From assembly GCA_034006265.1 (NCBI GenBank), contig JAVETB010000065.1:1-14966 (forward strand): a stretch of DNA of 14,966 bases, in the 5' to 3' direction. How positions within the stretch are numbered: position 1 is the stretch's first letter; each line of letters begins with the position of its first letter. Below the pieces are notes generated by a model. That model did not search any database, had not been told where the DNA came from, and was given only the letters and a program-made list of their open reading frames with translations. The position numbers were made by a program, and so were the translations under genes. Origin of the DNA: Syntrophus sp034006265. GTDB taxonomy: Bacteria > Desulfobacterota > Syntrophia > Syntrophales > Syntrophaceae. Of this stretch, positions 1-7,688 are shown piece by piece.

Positions 1-211
1 ATTTGACCTTTCCCGAAAATTCCGCTTCCAAGGCTTTTAAGGCCAGCAGGTTGTCGCCGAAGATCAGCCGATTGTCGAAGAGATCCTTCTCCGTTATCCT
101 GTGCGCTGCATGATAAGACTTCTCCGGATCTTCCAGCAGAATCCGCGGCTCCAGCCGCGGCCGGTTCTCCTTCCCGATCCAGGTCAATTCAAGTTTCGGT
201 TTATGATTCAC
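1..211 (-). CDS. Site-specific DNA methyltransferase, type III Mod-like, N-terminal 70 residues (runs off window)
   Basis: Partial gene; the first 70 codons are inside the window. The protein begins MNHKPKLELTWIGKE and continues with RPRLEPRILLEDPEKSYH and a FDNRLIFGDNLLALKALE segment. This pattern (LTWIGKE, LEPRILLED, then IFGDNLLALKAL) is what I know from the N-termini of type III-like adenine/cytosine-N4 methyltransferases, just ahead of the catalytic DPPYNT motif, which would lie outside the window. The start is a GTG at 211..209, nine bases after the stop of the upstream gene, with GGTGA overlapping that stop as the likely ribosome site. The tight spacing points to co-expression with the ATPase and TOPRIM-like genes. 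Expected role: modification subunit protecting host DNA. The family call rests on remembered N-terminal similarity only; the catalytic motif is not visible. Confidence 0.8.
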   Translation of the reverse strand, partial: MNHKPKLELTWIGKENRPRLEPRILLEDPEKSYHAAHRITEKDLFDNRLIFGDNLLALKALEAEFSGKVK

Positions 212-220
212 TGTTTTCCG

Positions 221-823
221 TCACCTTTGCCTTTTCAGCCAGGATCGGACCTGGTCGATGAAGTCGTGAAATGAATGATCCACGATCCCGGCATTATAAA
301 GGTCCATCGATTTTGCCACCATCGCGCCGTACTCGGCTCCACCCATCAGGGGAATAACGCCCTGGTCGGCAAAGGCCCTTTTCAGGAGCGTTTTATAATG
401 ATTCTTATTGCATTTAACTGTTGGCGATACCACTTGGATGGGCACATCGGCGGCATCGGTGAGGGCTTGACTGTCCAGGAGATACCATCTTTCAATATGA
501 GGATCCGGAACCGCTGAGATAATCTCCGGATAAGAGATGCCGCTGGAGGCATTGAGAAGTTGCTGCTTCCTTTTCACAAAGCCATTGCAGTTTCCGTCCG
601 ATCCAACGATCAGGACATCGGCATCAAGATAATTTCGTTTTTTCGCCTGTTTGAGAAAATCCTTATAAGCGCGGATGGAACCGCCGCCTCGTGCGCTGAG
701 AACGCGAAGGTCGAAGTCGCTGATATCTTTTCCTTCATCCTCGATCAAGCGTTCGACAATGGAGGGTATGAAGGACTCCTGGGCCGTATCCTCGAGAAAG
801 AAAAAGATTTTATATTTAGCCAC
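221..823 (-). CDS. Small TOPRIM/DUF4276-like protein, partner of the adjacent AAA ATPase
   Basis: A 200-residue protein. I start it at GTG 823..821, which overlaps the ATPase stop codon (818..816) by 8 bases and follows a run of six G; a longer open frame upstream only lies antisense-like inside the ATPase frame and reads as noise. Visible layout: beta strand KIFFFLEDTAQESF with an acidic pair E11-D12, a GGGS turn (47-50), then DVLIVGSDGN (69-78) with D76, and PDPHIERWYLLD (106-117). A glutamate after the first strand plus an aspartate after a later hydrophobic strand resembles a TOPRIM-type nuclease fold, and the PDPHIERW segment recalls small unnamed proteins that follow AAA_21 ATPases. Stop-start overlap implies translational coupling and probably a complex with the ATPase, as in OLD-like or PARIS-like pairs. 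No enzymatic activity can be read off directly; family placement is tentative. Confidence 0.6.
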   Translation of the reverse strand: MAKYKIFFFLEDTAQESFIPSIVERLIEDEGKDISDFDLRVLSARGGGSIRAYKDFLKQAKKRNYLDADVLIVGSDGNCNGFVKRKQQLLNASSGISYPEIISAVPDPHIERWYLLDSQALTDAADVPIQVVSPTVKCNKNHYKTLLKRAFADQGVIPLMGGAEYGAMVAKSMDLYNAGIVDHSFHDFIDQVRSWLKRQR

Positions 824-2084
824 CGAAATCCCCCCGCACGATTTCCTCTTCGAGGTATTGCTCAATGTTTCCGGAGCGGAACAGCGGGCCGAGTGTCGAA
901 AAGGGAATAAAGACCGTTCCGGTTTCCGTCCGTTGGCATACCAGCAGGTCTTTGTCGCTGAAGTAGGTCGGCAGAATGGGCGAGTGGGTATTGATGAGAA
1001 TCTGCCGATTGTTGTCGGCGGCATTTTTTAACAGTTCCGCGATATTTTTCAATCTTCTCGGGTGAACGCCGTTTTCCGGCTCCTCGTAGCCGATCATGGT
1101 TGAGCCGGTCACCGGAGACAGGACCGCCAGCAGTCCCAATACCCGCAGGGTTCCTTCCGAAATCAGACGATTTGAATAAAAGGCATTGTCTTCACACAGT
1201 CGAAGAAACAATTCCGCCTCATCGGTGCGTTCGATTTCCAGGTCCTTCAGCCGAGGTAGGATCTGCATGGCGGCAAGTTTTACCGCCTTGAACTGAGGGG
1301 GGTGCATCTCCCGAAGGGTAAAATAAAAGGCCGCCAGATCTTCGCCGCGAGGCCCGATGTTGGTCACTTTGGCGACGGCATTGCCCTGACGCATCAGTTC
1401 ACGGGGTTCCAGAAAATAGAAATGGCACCGGGACAGCTCTTCGCGGAGCGCCGTGATATGAGGGTAATGCGGCGCATAGAGAGACGTCGATGCGATGGCA
1501 TAGTCAAGTCCGATATCGTGGAATGTCGGATGCGCCTGCCCTTCCATGCGTAGGCTGATTTTGCCGTTTACTTTTTCGATAAAAGGGGTTCGTGTTTTTT
1601 CAGAGCCGTCTCGTCGCAGTGCGGTAAGGCGTTCATTCATGACCCGCACTTGACCGGAGCGAGAAGAGATTTGAAGGTCAATCTCATAACGGAGAAAACG
1701 GTGCGTGATGATGCTTTTTCCCTGGGGTGCAGAATCGGCGCTCTCGATGCCGCGCCTCAATTCCCGGATGCGCGCCTCAACGTCACGAACAACGGGATCG
1801 CTGATTTCAATATCGCCGATGAAGGATACATCATGATATTCTTTTTCCTTCAGTCCTGAAATTCCTCCGGATGCATAGTGAACAACTTCCAGGGGAACGC
1901 CGCGATGCTCGGCAAAAGCCTCTTTCAGATTTTTCTTGGTGACCATCTTGGAAAACAGATTCAGCGCATCGAAGAGATTGCTTTTACCGGCGGCATTCGG
2001 TCCGAAAATCACGACAAGATTGGGCAGACCGACATCTACGTTTTTAAGTGATTTGTAGTTGATCACCTGGAATCGTCTGATCAT
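816..2084 (-). CDS. AAA_21 / SMC-OLD-like ABC-type ATPase
   Basis: 422 residues. The N-terminus (IRRFQVINYKSLKNVDVGL) is typical of RecF/SMC-like AAA ATPases. Walker A is GPNAAGKS (28-35), the ABC-type signature SEGTLR is at 309-314, Walker B IGYEEPENGVHP at 331-342 and the H-loop THSP at 366-369. All ATPase motifs are therefore intact. The middle (about 90-300) is an unassigned lid or insertion. There is no C-terminal TOPRIM domain of the OLD kind; instead a separate small TOPRIM-like gene overlaps the 3' end. Start ATG 2084..2082 is preceded by GGGAG eight bases upstream. Members of this class act as sensors or motors in phage-defence and DNA-repair complexes. With a helicase upstream and a methyltransferase downstream, I infer a defence role here, not proven by sequence. 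Confidence 0.85.
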   Translation of the reverse strand: MIRRFQVINYKSLKNVDVGLPNLVVIFGPNAAGKSNLFDALNLFSKMVTKKNLKEAFAEHRGVPLEVVHYASGGISGLKEKEYHDVSFIGDIEISDPVVRDVEARIRELRRGIESADSAPQGKSIITHRFLRYEIDLQISSRSGQVRVMNERLTALRRDGSEKTRTPFIEKVNGKISLRMEGQAHPTFHDIGLDYAIASTSLYAPHYPHITALREELSRCHFYFLEPRELMRQGNAVAKVTNIGPRGEDLAAFYFTLREMHPPQFKAVKLAAMQILPRLKDLEIERTDEAELFLRLCEDNAFYSNRLISEGTLRVLGLLAVLSPVTGSTMIGYEEPENGVHPRRLKNIAELLKNAADNNRQILINTHSPILPTYFSDKDLLVCQRTETGTVFIPFSTLGPLFRSGNIEQYLEEEIVRGDFGG

Positions 2085-2169
2085 ATTCCATCTCCCTTTT
2101 TATTATCCCGTTCTGCTTTTCCGTACTTGCTGTCAATCTCAATCCGAATGGCTTAAAACCTAATCACCT

Positions 2170-2209
2170 TTTTTATGCCCTGCACAATCTAAAGTCAAAC
2201 TAATGTCAA
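2170..2209 (-). promoter_or_regulatory. Candidate sigma-70 promoter for the ATPase gene
   Basis: On the minus strand a TTGACA (2209..2204) is followed closely by TTGACT (2198..2193). The second has a 17-base spacer to TAAAAA (2175..2170), a weak -10 with 4 of 6 matches. This could let the ATPase-TOPRIM-methyltransferase genes be transcribed separately from the helicase. The -10 is poor, so confidence is low. Confidence 0.3.
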
Positions 2210-2283
2210 GCTAAATATGCTGCTCCAGATTGAAGTGAATTTCCGCTTTCATGTTTAACTTCAATAATTTCCAGACGAGGCAT
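2206..2283 (-). other. 25-codon open frame in the helicase-ATPase gap, possible gene remnant
   Basis: The 289-base gap between helicase and ATPase contains an open frame starting ATG 2283..2281, giving MPRLEIIEVKHESGNSLQSG and ending at TGA 2208..2206. The same frame stays open for 12 further codons upstream of the ATG. The composition looks protein-like rather than random, but there is no clear ribosome site, and I recognise no family. It may be a small gene, a decayed gene end, or chance. The rest of the gap shows only the candidate promoter listed separately. Confidence 0.15.
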
Positions 2284-2373
2284 CGGTTTATTTCCAAGCT
2301 GATTTATAGATTCAGTATCTCATTGAAGGGAGACTTTAGCTTGGTCTTTAATGCAAGCGATATTGTGCTGATT

Positions 2374-5232
2374 CTAAGACTTCAATAACCAACGTATTAA
2401 AAAAAGCGGCTGGACGGACTCCTTCTGTCTCAGCTTGCCTTCAATCTGTGCGATGAGTGCTTCCCGTTGCCGGTCCACATCATCCTGGGCGTCGAATAAC
2501 GAGCGGCGTTTCTGGTTGCGCTGGGATTCGAGGGCCTTGATCTGTTTCTGCCCGGCAAGCTTTTCCTCCAGGGTAAATGCAGCGGTGGTCGTTCGGCGCG
2601 CCTCCTTGATCTGTCGATCCAGTTCCTTGATTTCACGCTCCAACCCCACTTTCAGATCATCGGCCCAGCTGTCGAGCTTTTCTGCCTCGGCTTCAAAAAA
2701 GCGGGCATTTCGTTCGGAGATCTCTTTCTGAATAGCGAACTGACGCTGTCGGGCTGCGTCAGCCAAAATTTCAGCAGGGGGAGGCGCGGATACATAACCT
2801 GCAATCTGAGCCGGTATGCTGAGGAGACGAGTGGCGGTTTCTTCTTCCAGCATGTGCCCCTGGTCGGTCACTGCGGTTATGATCAGGTGGTCTTCTGCCT
2901 GATCGAGGGATTCAATCGTGAAGAACGACGCCTTCATCCAGCCGGCCCGGCCCATAAGGGATTCCAAAACGGAGACCTTGCCGTCATGTCTGGAATAATC
3001 AAAGGCAAGTTCGGCAGGTCTCAACTCCCGGTTTTTGGCCCGATCCAGCAGCGCCTCGGCAAGGGGGTGGGTCCGGCGATAGAGATGGGTCTCTCCGGAG
3101 CGTCGCGGCAATTCATAAAGGCCTAAGGGGATTTGCTCTGCCTTTTCGGGAAAGGGGTGAGTTCTCAATCGAAAAATCCCGTCGGCCAGAAACTCGGCAT
3201 GCCCGTTCAGCTCATGACGGGTCAGCTGCATGAGCTGCTGCTCGAATCGATTCAGGCAGGCCTTCGATGCCTCGTCACGCATTCTGAGCTTTTCCCTGAC
3301 CTCATCATCAAAGTTTTCCAGCAGCTGCTTACGCGTGTAGGCCATGGCCTCGTTGATTTCCATGCTGAGTTCGAGCTGAAGCTGATCGAAGGCGTTCTGA
3401 ATTTCTTCTTGTTTTCGGCAGCGTTGATAGATGGCGGCGATGCGCTTTTCGAAATCCACCCCGGACTCGATGGCGCCGAGGACTTCGTCACTGGCGCCGA
3501 ATACTCCTTCGAAGAGCTTGAACTTTTCGGAGAGAAGCTCAAAAACCCGCAGATCGGCGGCATTTTTGCGATTGAGAAAGTTGACCACGACCACGTCATG
3601 CTGCTGGCCGTAACGGTGGCAGCGTCCGACGCGTTGCTCAATCCGTTGCGGGTTCCAGGGCAGATCGTAGTTGACGACAAGAGAGCTGAACTGGAGGTTG
3701 ATGCCTTCTGCTCCGGCTTCGGTAGCGATCATGATCCGGCCCCGGTCGCGGAAATAATCGACCAGCGCCGAGCGCATATCGGCGGTGCGTGACCCGCTGA
3801 CCCGATCCGTTCCTTGATGACGTTCGAGCCAGTCCAGATAAATCTTCCGGGAGGATTCGTCTGCATTGGAGCCATTGAAAAGGACAATTCCTTCTGAAAA
3901 GGGGCTGTCGGCAAGCAGGCGTAACAGGTAACTCTGGGTACGGCGTGATTCGGTGAAAATGACGGCTTTTTGTGCCGCTCCGATTTCGGTTGCCTTGGCA
4001 AAGGCAATTTCCAGTGCTTTTAACAGAGCCTTTCCCTTGGCATTGTGCTCGATCGATGTAGCCAGCCGGGCAAAGGCATCGAGATCAGCGATTTCCTGTT
4101 CGATGGTTTTCCGATCTTCCTGGGAGAGGGGTTCTGCGGGCTCATCTTCACTCCATTCATCGGCCGTTTCTCCTAAAGCTTCATAATCCTGTCCGAGTAC
4201 TTCTTCGAATGATTCGTGAAATGAGCTCTTTTGGATCTTGGCTTTAAGTCTGCCGGACATTGAAATTAAAGCCCCTGCAATGGCAAAGGTTGAGGATGCC
4301 AGAAGCTTGCGCAGGACCAGCGTCATCAGAGAACGCTGACTTGGTGGTAGGGCTTGCAGGTTATCACGCTGCAGATATTCCGAAACCAGATTGTAGAGTT
4401 TGTCCTCGCTTTCTTCCGGTGTAAATTCCTGAACGATGGGCAGCCGCTGAGTGTATTTGATGTAGGGCAACACCTGCCGCCGCAGCGTGCGATGACAGAC
4501 TGGTTTCAGCCGTGTTTTGAGAGTTTGGAAGACCTGCTCTTGATTGAGTTTGGTGAACTGTTCCCGGAAACTTTTCAGGTCTCCGAAGGTGTATTCATCA
4601 ATGAAACTGACAAGGCCAAAAAGCTCCAACAGGGAATTCTGTAACGGCGTGGCTGTGAGAAGCAGTTTGTCTTTCCCGGCCAGGGCCGCCTTCAGTGTGC
4701 TGGCGATCACGTTGGAGGATTTATAGACGTTGCGCAAACGATGCGCTTCATCAATGACCACCAGATCCCAGGGAACGGATTGGACATCGCTCGCCTTGCT
4801 TCTGGCAAAGTGGTAAGAGCAGATCACAATTTCCGGCGCATCGAAGGGGCAGAATCGGCCCTGCCTGCAATGATCGTTGTAAGATTTGGACTCCAGCAGG
4901 CGGCAAGGCAGGAAAAACTTGTCGGTCAGTTCCTGATACCACTGTTTCCGCAAATTGGATGGGGTTATGATCAGAACGCGACGCTTGTGCTCAGCCCACT
5001 TCTGAGACAGCACAAGCCCCGCCTCGATGGTTTTACCCAGCCCCACTTCATCGGCCAGTAAAGCGCCCTTGGAAAGGGGCGATTGAAAGGCAAAGAGAGC
5101 GGCATCGATCTGGTGTGGATTAAGATCAACCTGGGCATCGACAAGGGTGGCGGTCATTTTTTCTGTACTGTCCGGAGGGAATCGGCGGGTCAGTTCGTAA
5201 GCGATATATTTTGCCTGATAGTCGGTGAACAT
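2374..5232 (-). CDS. SNF2/HepA(RapA)-like DNA helicase or translocase
   Basis: 952 residues with a complete SF2/SNF2 motor: ADEVGLGKT (motif I, 60-68), ITPSNLRKQW (Ia region, 89-98), VVIDEAH (motif II, 158-164), LLTATPLQN (motif III, 191-199), ATEAGAEGINLQF (motif V, 503-515) and IEQRVGRCHRYGQ (motif VI, 531-543). An acidic insertion (about 345-375) separates the two RecA-like lobes. The last 130 residues are charged and predicted coiled coil (KLDSWADDLKVGLEREIKEL and following). Such enzymes move along duplex DNA; HepA/RapA recycles RNA polymerase, while DrmD of DISARM and helicases in restriction loci act in defence. The company of a Mod-like methyltransferase and an ATPase/TOPRIM pair favours defence. 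Start ATG 5232..5230 has no good Shine-Dalgarno sequence; a five-codon frame (5249..5232) ends in a TGATG overlap with it. Not assigned drmD, since drmA/drmB/drmC are not seen here. Confidence 0.88.
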   Translation of the reverse strand: MFTDYQAKYIAYELTRRFPPDSTEKMTATLVDAQVDLNPHQIDAALFAFQSPLSKGALLADEVGLGKTIEAGLVLSQKWAEHKRRVLIITPSNLRKQWYQELTDKFFLPCRLLESKSYNDHCRQGRFCPFDAPEIVICSYHFARSKASDVQSVPWDLVVIDEAHRLRNVYKSSNVIASTLKAALAGKDKLLLTATPLQNSLLELFGLVSFIDEYTFGDLKSFREQFTKLNQEQVFQTLKTRLKPVCHRTLRRQVLPYIKYTQRLPIVQEFTPEESEDKLYNLVSEYLQRDNLQALPPSQRSLMTLVLRKLLASSTFAIAGALISMSGRLKAKIQKSSFHESFEEVLGQDYEALGETADEWSEDEPAEPLSQEDRKTIEQEIADLDAFARLATSIEHNAKGKALLKALEIAFAKATEIGAAQKAVIFTESRRTQSYLLRLLADSPFSEGIVLFNGSNADESSRKIYLDWLERHQGTDRVSGSRTADMRSALVDYFRDRGRIMIATEAGAEGINLQFSSLVVNYDLPWNPQRIEQRVGRCHRYGQQHDVVVVNFLNRKNAADLRVFELLSEKFKLFEGVFGASDEVLGAIESGVDFEKRIAAIYQRCRKQEEIQNAFDQLQLELSMEINEAMAYTRKQLLENFDDEVREKLRMRDEASKACLNRFEQQLMQLTRHELNGHAEFLADGIFRLRTHPFPEKAEQIPLGLYELPRRSGETHLYRRTHPLAEALLDRAKNRELRPAELAFDYSRHDGKVSVLESLMGRAGWMKASFFTIESLDQAEDHLIITAVTDQGHMLEEETATRLLSIPAQIAGYVSAPPPAEILADAARQRQFAIQKEISERNARFFEAEAEKLDSWADDLKVGLEREIKELDRQIKEARRTTTAAFTLEEKLAGQKQIKALESQRNQKRRSLFDAQDDVDRQREALIAQIEGKLRQKESVQPLFLIRWLLKS

Positions 5233-5388
5233 CAGAGGTCAGCTTTCATATGGCGTGGCTCAATCAATCATTCATGTTTGACCAATACAGGGGACGCATA
5301 GCACAAATATGTAAAGATAACAACGAAATAGATTCCATATTCCTGACGGTCTTGCTTTTCCCCCATGAGCTCATTTCCCGATTTGATG

Positions 5389-5417
5389 TTGTGCAGGCCG
5401 CTTCTTGCCTGTATAAT
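5389..5417 (+). promoter_or_regulatory. Candidate sigma-70 promoter for the CBS-pair gene
   Basis: A perfect TATAAT lies at 5412-5417, 35 bases before the ATG at 5453. A TTGTGC (3 of 6 match to TTGACA) sits 17 bases upstream at 5389-5394. A TG just before the -10 is one base off the extended -10 position. A strong ribosome site GGAGGTGA (5441-5448) follows downstream. Confidence 0.5.
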
Positions 5418-5452
5418 GCTAATGCGTTTACTATTTTTATGGAGGTGACGAG

Positions 5453-5902
5453 ATGCCGATCGGAGAAATTTGCAACCGCGATGTGGTCATCGTGAGGCGG
5501 AAGGACAGTATTCTGGACGCGGCAAAACTCATGCGCCAGTATCATGTAAGAGGACTTGTCGTCGTGGAGGACCGGGACGGCGAGGTGGCGCCCGTGGGGA
5601 TCATCACCGATCGGGATCTGGTCGTGGAGCTGATCGCCAAGGAAGTGCCGCTGGACAGCGTCTTCGTGGAAGATGTGATGAGTCCCGAGCTGTTTTCCGT
5701 GTCGGAGAGCCGGGGAATCTGGGATACGATCCAGTATATGCAGGGAAGAGGGATCCGGCGGGTCGTCGTGGTCAATGAGAGAGAAACCCTCCTGGGGATC
5801 CTCGCCATCGAGGATCTCCTCGAATTGCTGGCCGATGAACTGTCCGACCTGGCAAGGCTCTTTGTGAGGGAGCGCGACCGGGAAAAAGAGACCAGGGAAT
5901 GA
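5453..5902 (+). CDS. Tandem CBS-domain protein
   Basis: 149 residues made almost entirely of two CBS domains (about 7-62 and 75-130). Visible hallmarks are DAAKLMRQYHVRGLVVVED then PVGIITDRDLV (47-57) in the first, and DTIQYMQGRGIRRVVVV then LLGILAIEDLLELL (113-126) in the second. The aspartates D53 and D121 sit in the usual nucleotide-ribose contact positions after G-I-x. Stand-alone CBS pairs bind adenosine nucleotides and act as energy or nucleotide sensors on partner proteins; no partner is evident here. Start is ATG with GGAGGTGA five bases upstream. It is the only clear gene on the plus strand, divergent from the helicase and convergent with the DUF4062 gene. The tail (131-149) is highly charged. 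Confidence 0.9.
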   Translation: MPIGEICNRDVVIVRRKDSILDAAKLMRQYHVRGLVVVEDRDGEVAPVGIITDRDLVVELIAKEVPLDSVFVEDVMSPELFSVSESRGIWDTIQYMQGRGIRRVVVVNERETLLGILAIEDLLELLADELSDLARLFVRERDREKETRE

Positions 5903-5938
5903 AAGAAAGCGATCAGCAGGTTCGGATCGGCGCGTCAC

Positions 5939-6015
5939 TTAACGATTGCGGCGGGCTGGGTTACAATTTGGAGGTTTACGATTAGCGCTTTTTAGCTTTA
6001 CGATTACTTAACGAT
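5939..6015. repeat. Four short TTWACGATT repeats between convergent genes
   Basis: TTAACGATT (5939-5947), TTTACGATTA (5975-5984), TTTACGATTA (5997-6006) and TTAACGAT (6008-6015), all in the same direction. Starts are 36, 22 and 11 bases apart. The last copy overlaps the stop codon of the minus-strand gene. They may be operator-like sites or simple decay of a tandem repeat. No clear terminator hairpin is seen in this gap. Confidence 0.4.
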
Positions 6016-7546
6016 CCTTGCTTTTCAGGCGGTAGCGGGTGGAGCGGCCTCCTCCCAGCTTCTCCGCCAGCCCAAGTTTGACGAGCAGCCCGAAGTCACC
6101 GGCGGTGATCGGGCGGGAAACGCCGAATTCCGCCTCGCACTGGCGGCTCGTCAGCTCCTGCCCTTCGGCCAGCCATTGCAGCATCTTCCGCTGCCGTTCA
6201 TTCAACTGCGCCTCCACGGCCGGGGAGAATCGAACGTACCTGTCCGGAACGCGCAGGAGATCGATGTCTTCGCCGGGTCCCGGAAAGGTGACCTGGAAAT
6301 ACCCCATGTCCGTGCTCAGAAGGGGCAGATCGAGTCCGTGGTTGAGCATGTGGTCGCGCATCCGGCGGAAGCCGCTGCCGCGCTCCTCGATGCGGTGGAA
6401 ATAGGAGAGGCACTGGGCCAGGACGGGATTGCGCGAACAGGGACGGTACCTGCCCCGGCGCAGGCTGGCCAGGGTGATCGGCCTGGGCGGGAGGCCGGGG
6501 CTGGAAATCACGACCCGGTCGGGAAAGACTTCGAGGATGATCTTGCGGCCGGCGTCTTCGTACTGCCGATGCGCCACGGCATTGACCAGCGCCTCGCGCA
6601 GCCCGTCGACGGGATATTCGTCAAGGTGGATGCGGTTGAGGCCGACCACGCGCATCGGGTGGCGGGTGTTGCGGTCGATGAAGCCGATCGCCCGTTCAAT
6701 GACCACCGGCATGGGACCCCGGATGTCCTCGTGGTCCCGCGGGTCCCCGTCGGGTACCGTGCTGCGGTAGGCGTCCGCCAGGATGCGGCATTGGGGAAAG
6801 ACGGCCGAGGGGTCTTTGGCCAGCAGGACAATTCCGGCGGCGGTTGCATAGTGTTCGCCGGAGGAGGAGTCGTACCAGGCCAGCCCTCGCAGGATCGCAC
6901 CGGCGAGGAGGTCCTCCTCGGACAGCTCGCCGGGACTGCACTTCTGGGCCGAGGCGAGAAGGGTGCGGGCGACGTTCAGGTCGAGATCGCGCCAGCGGAC
7001 CCGGTCAAGGGGGCGGGATTCGAAAGCCGAGGTGGCCTCGATGGTCGATTCCGCGATGTCATCCTCGTCGCTCGTCGGTGAAATCCCGTACCGATCCCGC
7101 AGCAGCGCCACCAGCCCATCCCGGACTTCCTTCTGGAGTTCGATGATATTGCCGAAGCCCCGGCATTCCAGCCCGTCCGCGTCGAGTTCCCTCAGCAGCC
7201 CGGCGGTTTCCTCTTCCCTCTGGATAGAGCGGTCGCCCTTGATGAACGCGAGGATGTGAAGCCCCCTTTTCCTGGCACGGCGGTACTCGGCATGGGGGAT
7301 GGAGAGCCCGTGCGCCGGCGCTGCCGATTCAACTCCAACGAGAAGCAGGTAAACCTGGCAGCCATCGAGGCATTGCAGGCATCCCTCCAGGGCTTGGTCC
7401 GGAGAGGCCGGCTCGCAATCTGAGAGGAGGGGTGTGCAGGAGGCCGAAAGAAAGGGGTCGGTGTTCAACAGGTTCTGGAGGATCAGGCGTTCGTCTTCCA
7501 GTTCCATCGAAACTGAACCGACGTAAATGCGGAGCTTCGTTGTCAT
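6008..7546 (-). CDS. DUF4062 plus RecG-C-like/HATPase_c_4 protein
   Basis: 512 residues in three parts. The N-terminus (4-150) begins LRIYVGSVSMELEDERLIL and carries QALEGCLQCLDGCQVYLLLVG, the pattern of DUF4062. The central part (about 180-430) resembles the AlbA_2/RecG C-terminal family: YPVDGLREALVNAVAHRQY (311-329) is the N-box of a GHKL-like ATPase fold, FPDRVVISSPG (341-351) the G1-like turn, and RNPVLAQCLSYFHRIEERGSG (372-392) the family's closing motif. The C-terminus (447-505) looks like a winged helix (LNERQRKMLQWLAEG to RSTRYRLK). Such proteins are usually annotated as RecG-like or ATP-binding regulators; the DUF4062 end is often found on signalling and NTPase proteins. Function unknown; a sensor or transcription regulator is plausible. 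Start ATG 7546 lacks a strong Shine-Dalgarno sequence. Confidence 0.8.
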   Translation of the reverse strand: MTTKLRIYVGSVSMELEDERLILQNLLNTDPFLSASCTPLLSDCEPASPDQALEGCLQCLDGCQVYLLLVGVESAAPAHGLSIPHAEYRRARKRGLHILAFIKGDRSIQREEETAGLLRELDADGLECRGFGNIIELQKEVRDGLVALLRDRYGISPTSDEDDIAESTIEATSAFESRPLDRVRWRDLDLNVARTLLASAQKCSPGELSEEDLLAGAILRGLAWYDSSSGEHYATAAGIVLLAKDPSAVFPQCRILADAYRSTVPDGDPRDHEDIRGPMPVVIERAIGFIDRNTRHPMRVVGLNRIHLDEYPVDGLREALVNAVAHRQYEDAGRKIILEVFPDRVVISSPGLPPRPITLASLRRGRYRPCSRNPVLAQCLSYFHRIEERGSGFRRMRDHMLNHGLDLPLLSTDMGYFQVTFPGPGEDIDLLRVPDRYVRFSPAVEAQLNERQRKMLQWLAEGQELTSRQCEAEFGVSRPITAGDFGLLVKLGLAEKLGGGRSTRYRLKSKDR

Positions 7547-7660
7547 CGTGATTCGTTCTTTCCCGCACTTTCTTTTGTTTCGTCACGGGGACGGATCTGG
7601 CGGCATCCCGGTGAAATCCATGGGGCATCCGATTGGCCTTTCCGGACAGGCCCTTCAATC

Positions 7661-7688
7661 ATCGGAAAAGACCGGCGGGAGAACCGGT
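7661..7688 (-). terminator. Weak candidate terminator after the small MORN gene
   Basis: ACCGG (7671-7675) and CCGGT (7684-7688) form a 5-bp stem with an 8-base loop, followed on the minus strand by CTTTTCC. The stem touches the TAA stop of the MORN gene. It is short, with a poor T tract. The rest of the 141-base gap up to the DUF4062 start shows nothing I can name. Confidence 0.3.

Noticed and set aside
824..1024. N-terminal extension of the TOPRIM-like gene
   Set aside because: The extra 67 residues overlap the ATPase in another frame, are Ser/Pro/Arg-rich and noise-like; the GTG at 823 with a G-rich site fits better.
3133..3792. 219-codon plus-strand open frame
   Set aside because: Antisense to the C-terminal half of the SNF2 helicase; no family resemblance.
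2374..5232. Assignment of the helicase as DISARM DrmD
   Set aside because: DrmA, DrmB and DrmC are not in the window, and the methyltransferase start is Mod-like rather than DrmMI-like as I know it.
5264..5938. 224-codon minus-strand open frame over the CBS gene
   Set aside because: The CBS gene on the plus strand has clear domains, promoter and ribosome site; the opposite frame is its shadow.
6176..7081. 301-codon plus-strand open frame
   Set aside because: Antisense to the well-supported DUF4062/RecG-C gene in G+C-rich DNA; no known motifs.
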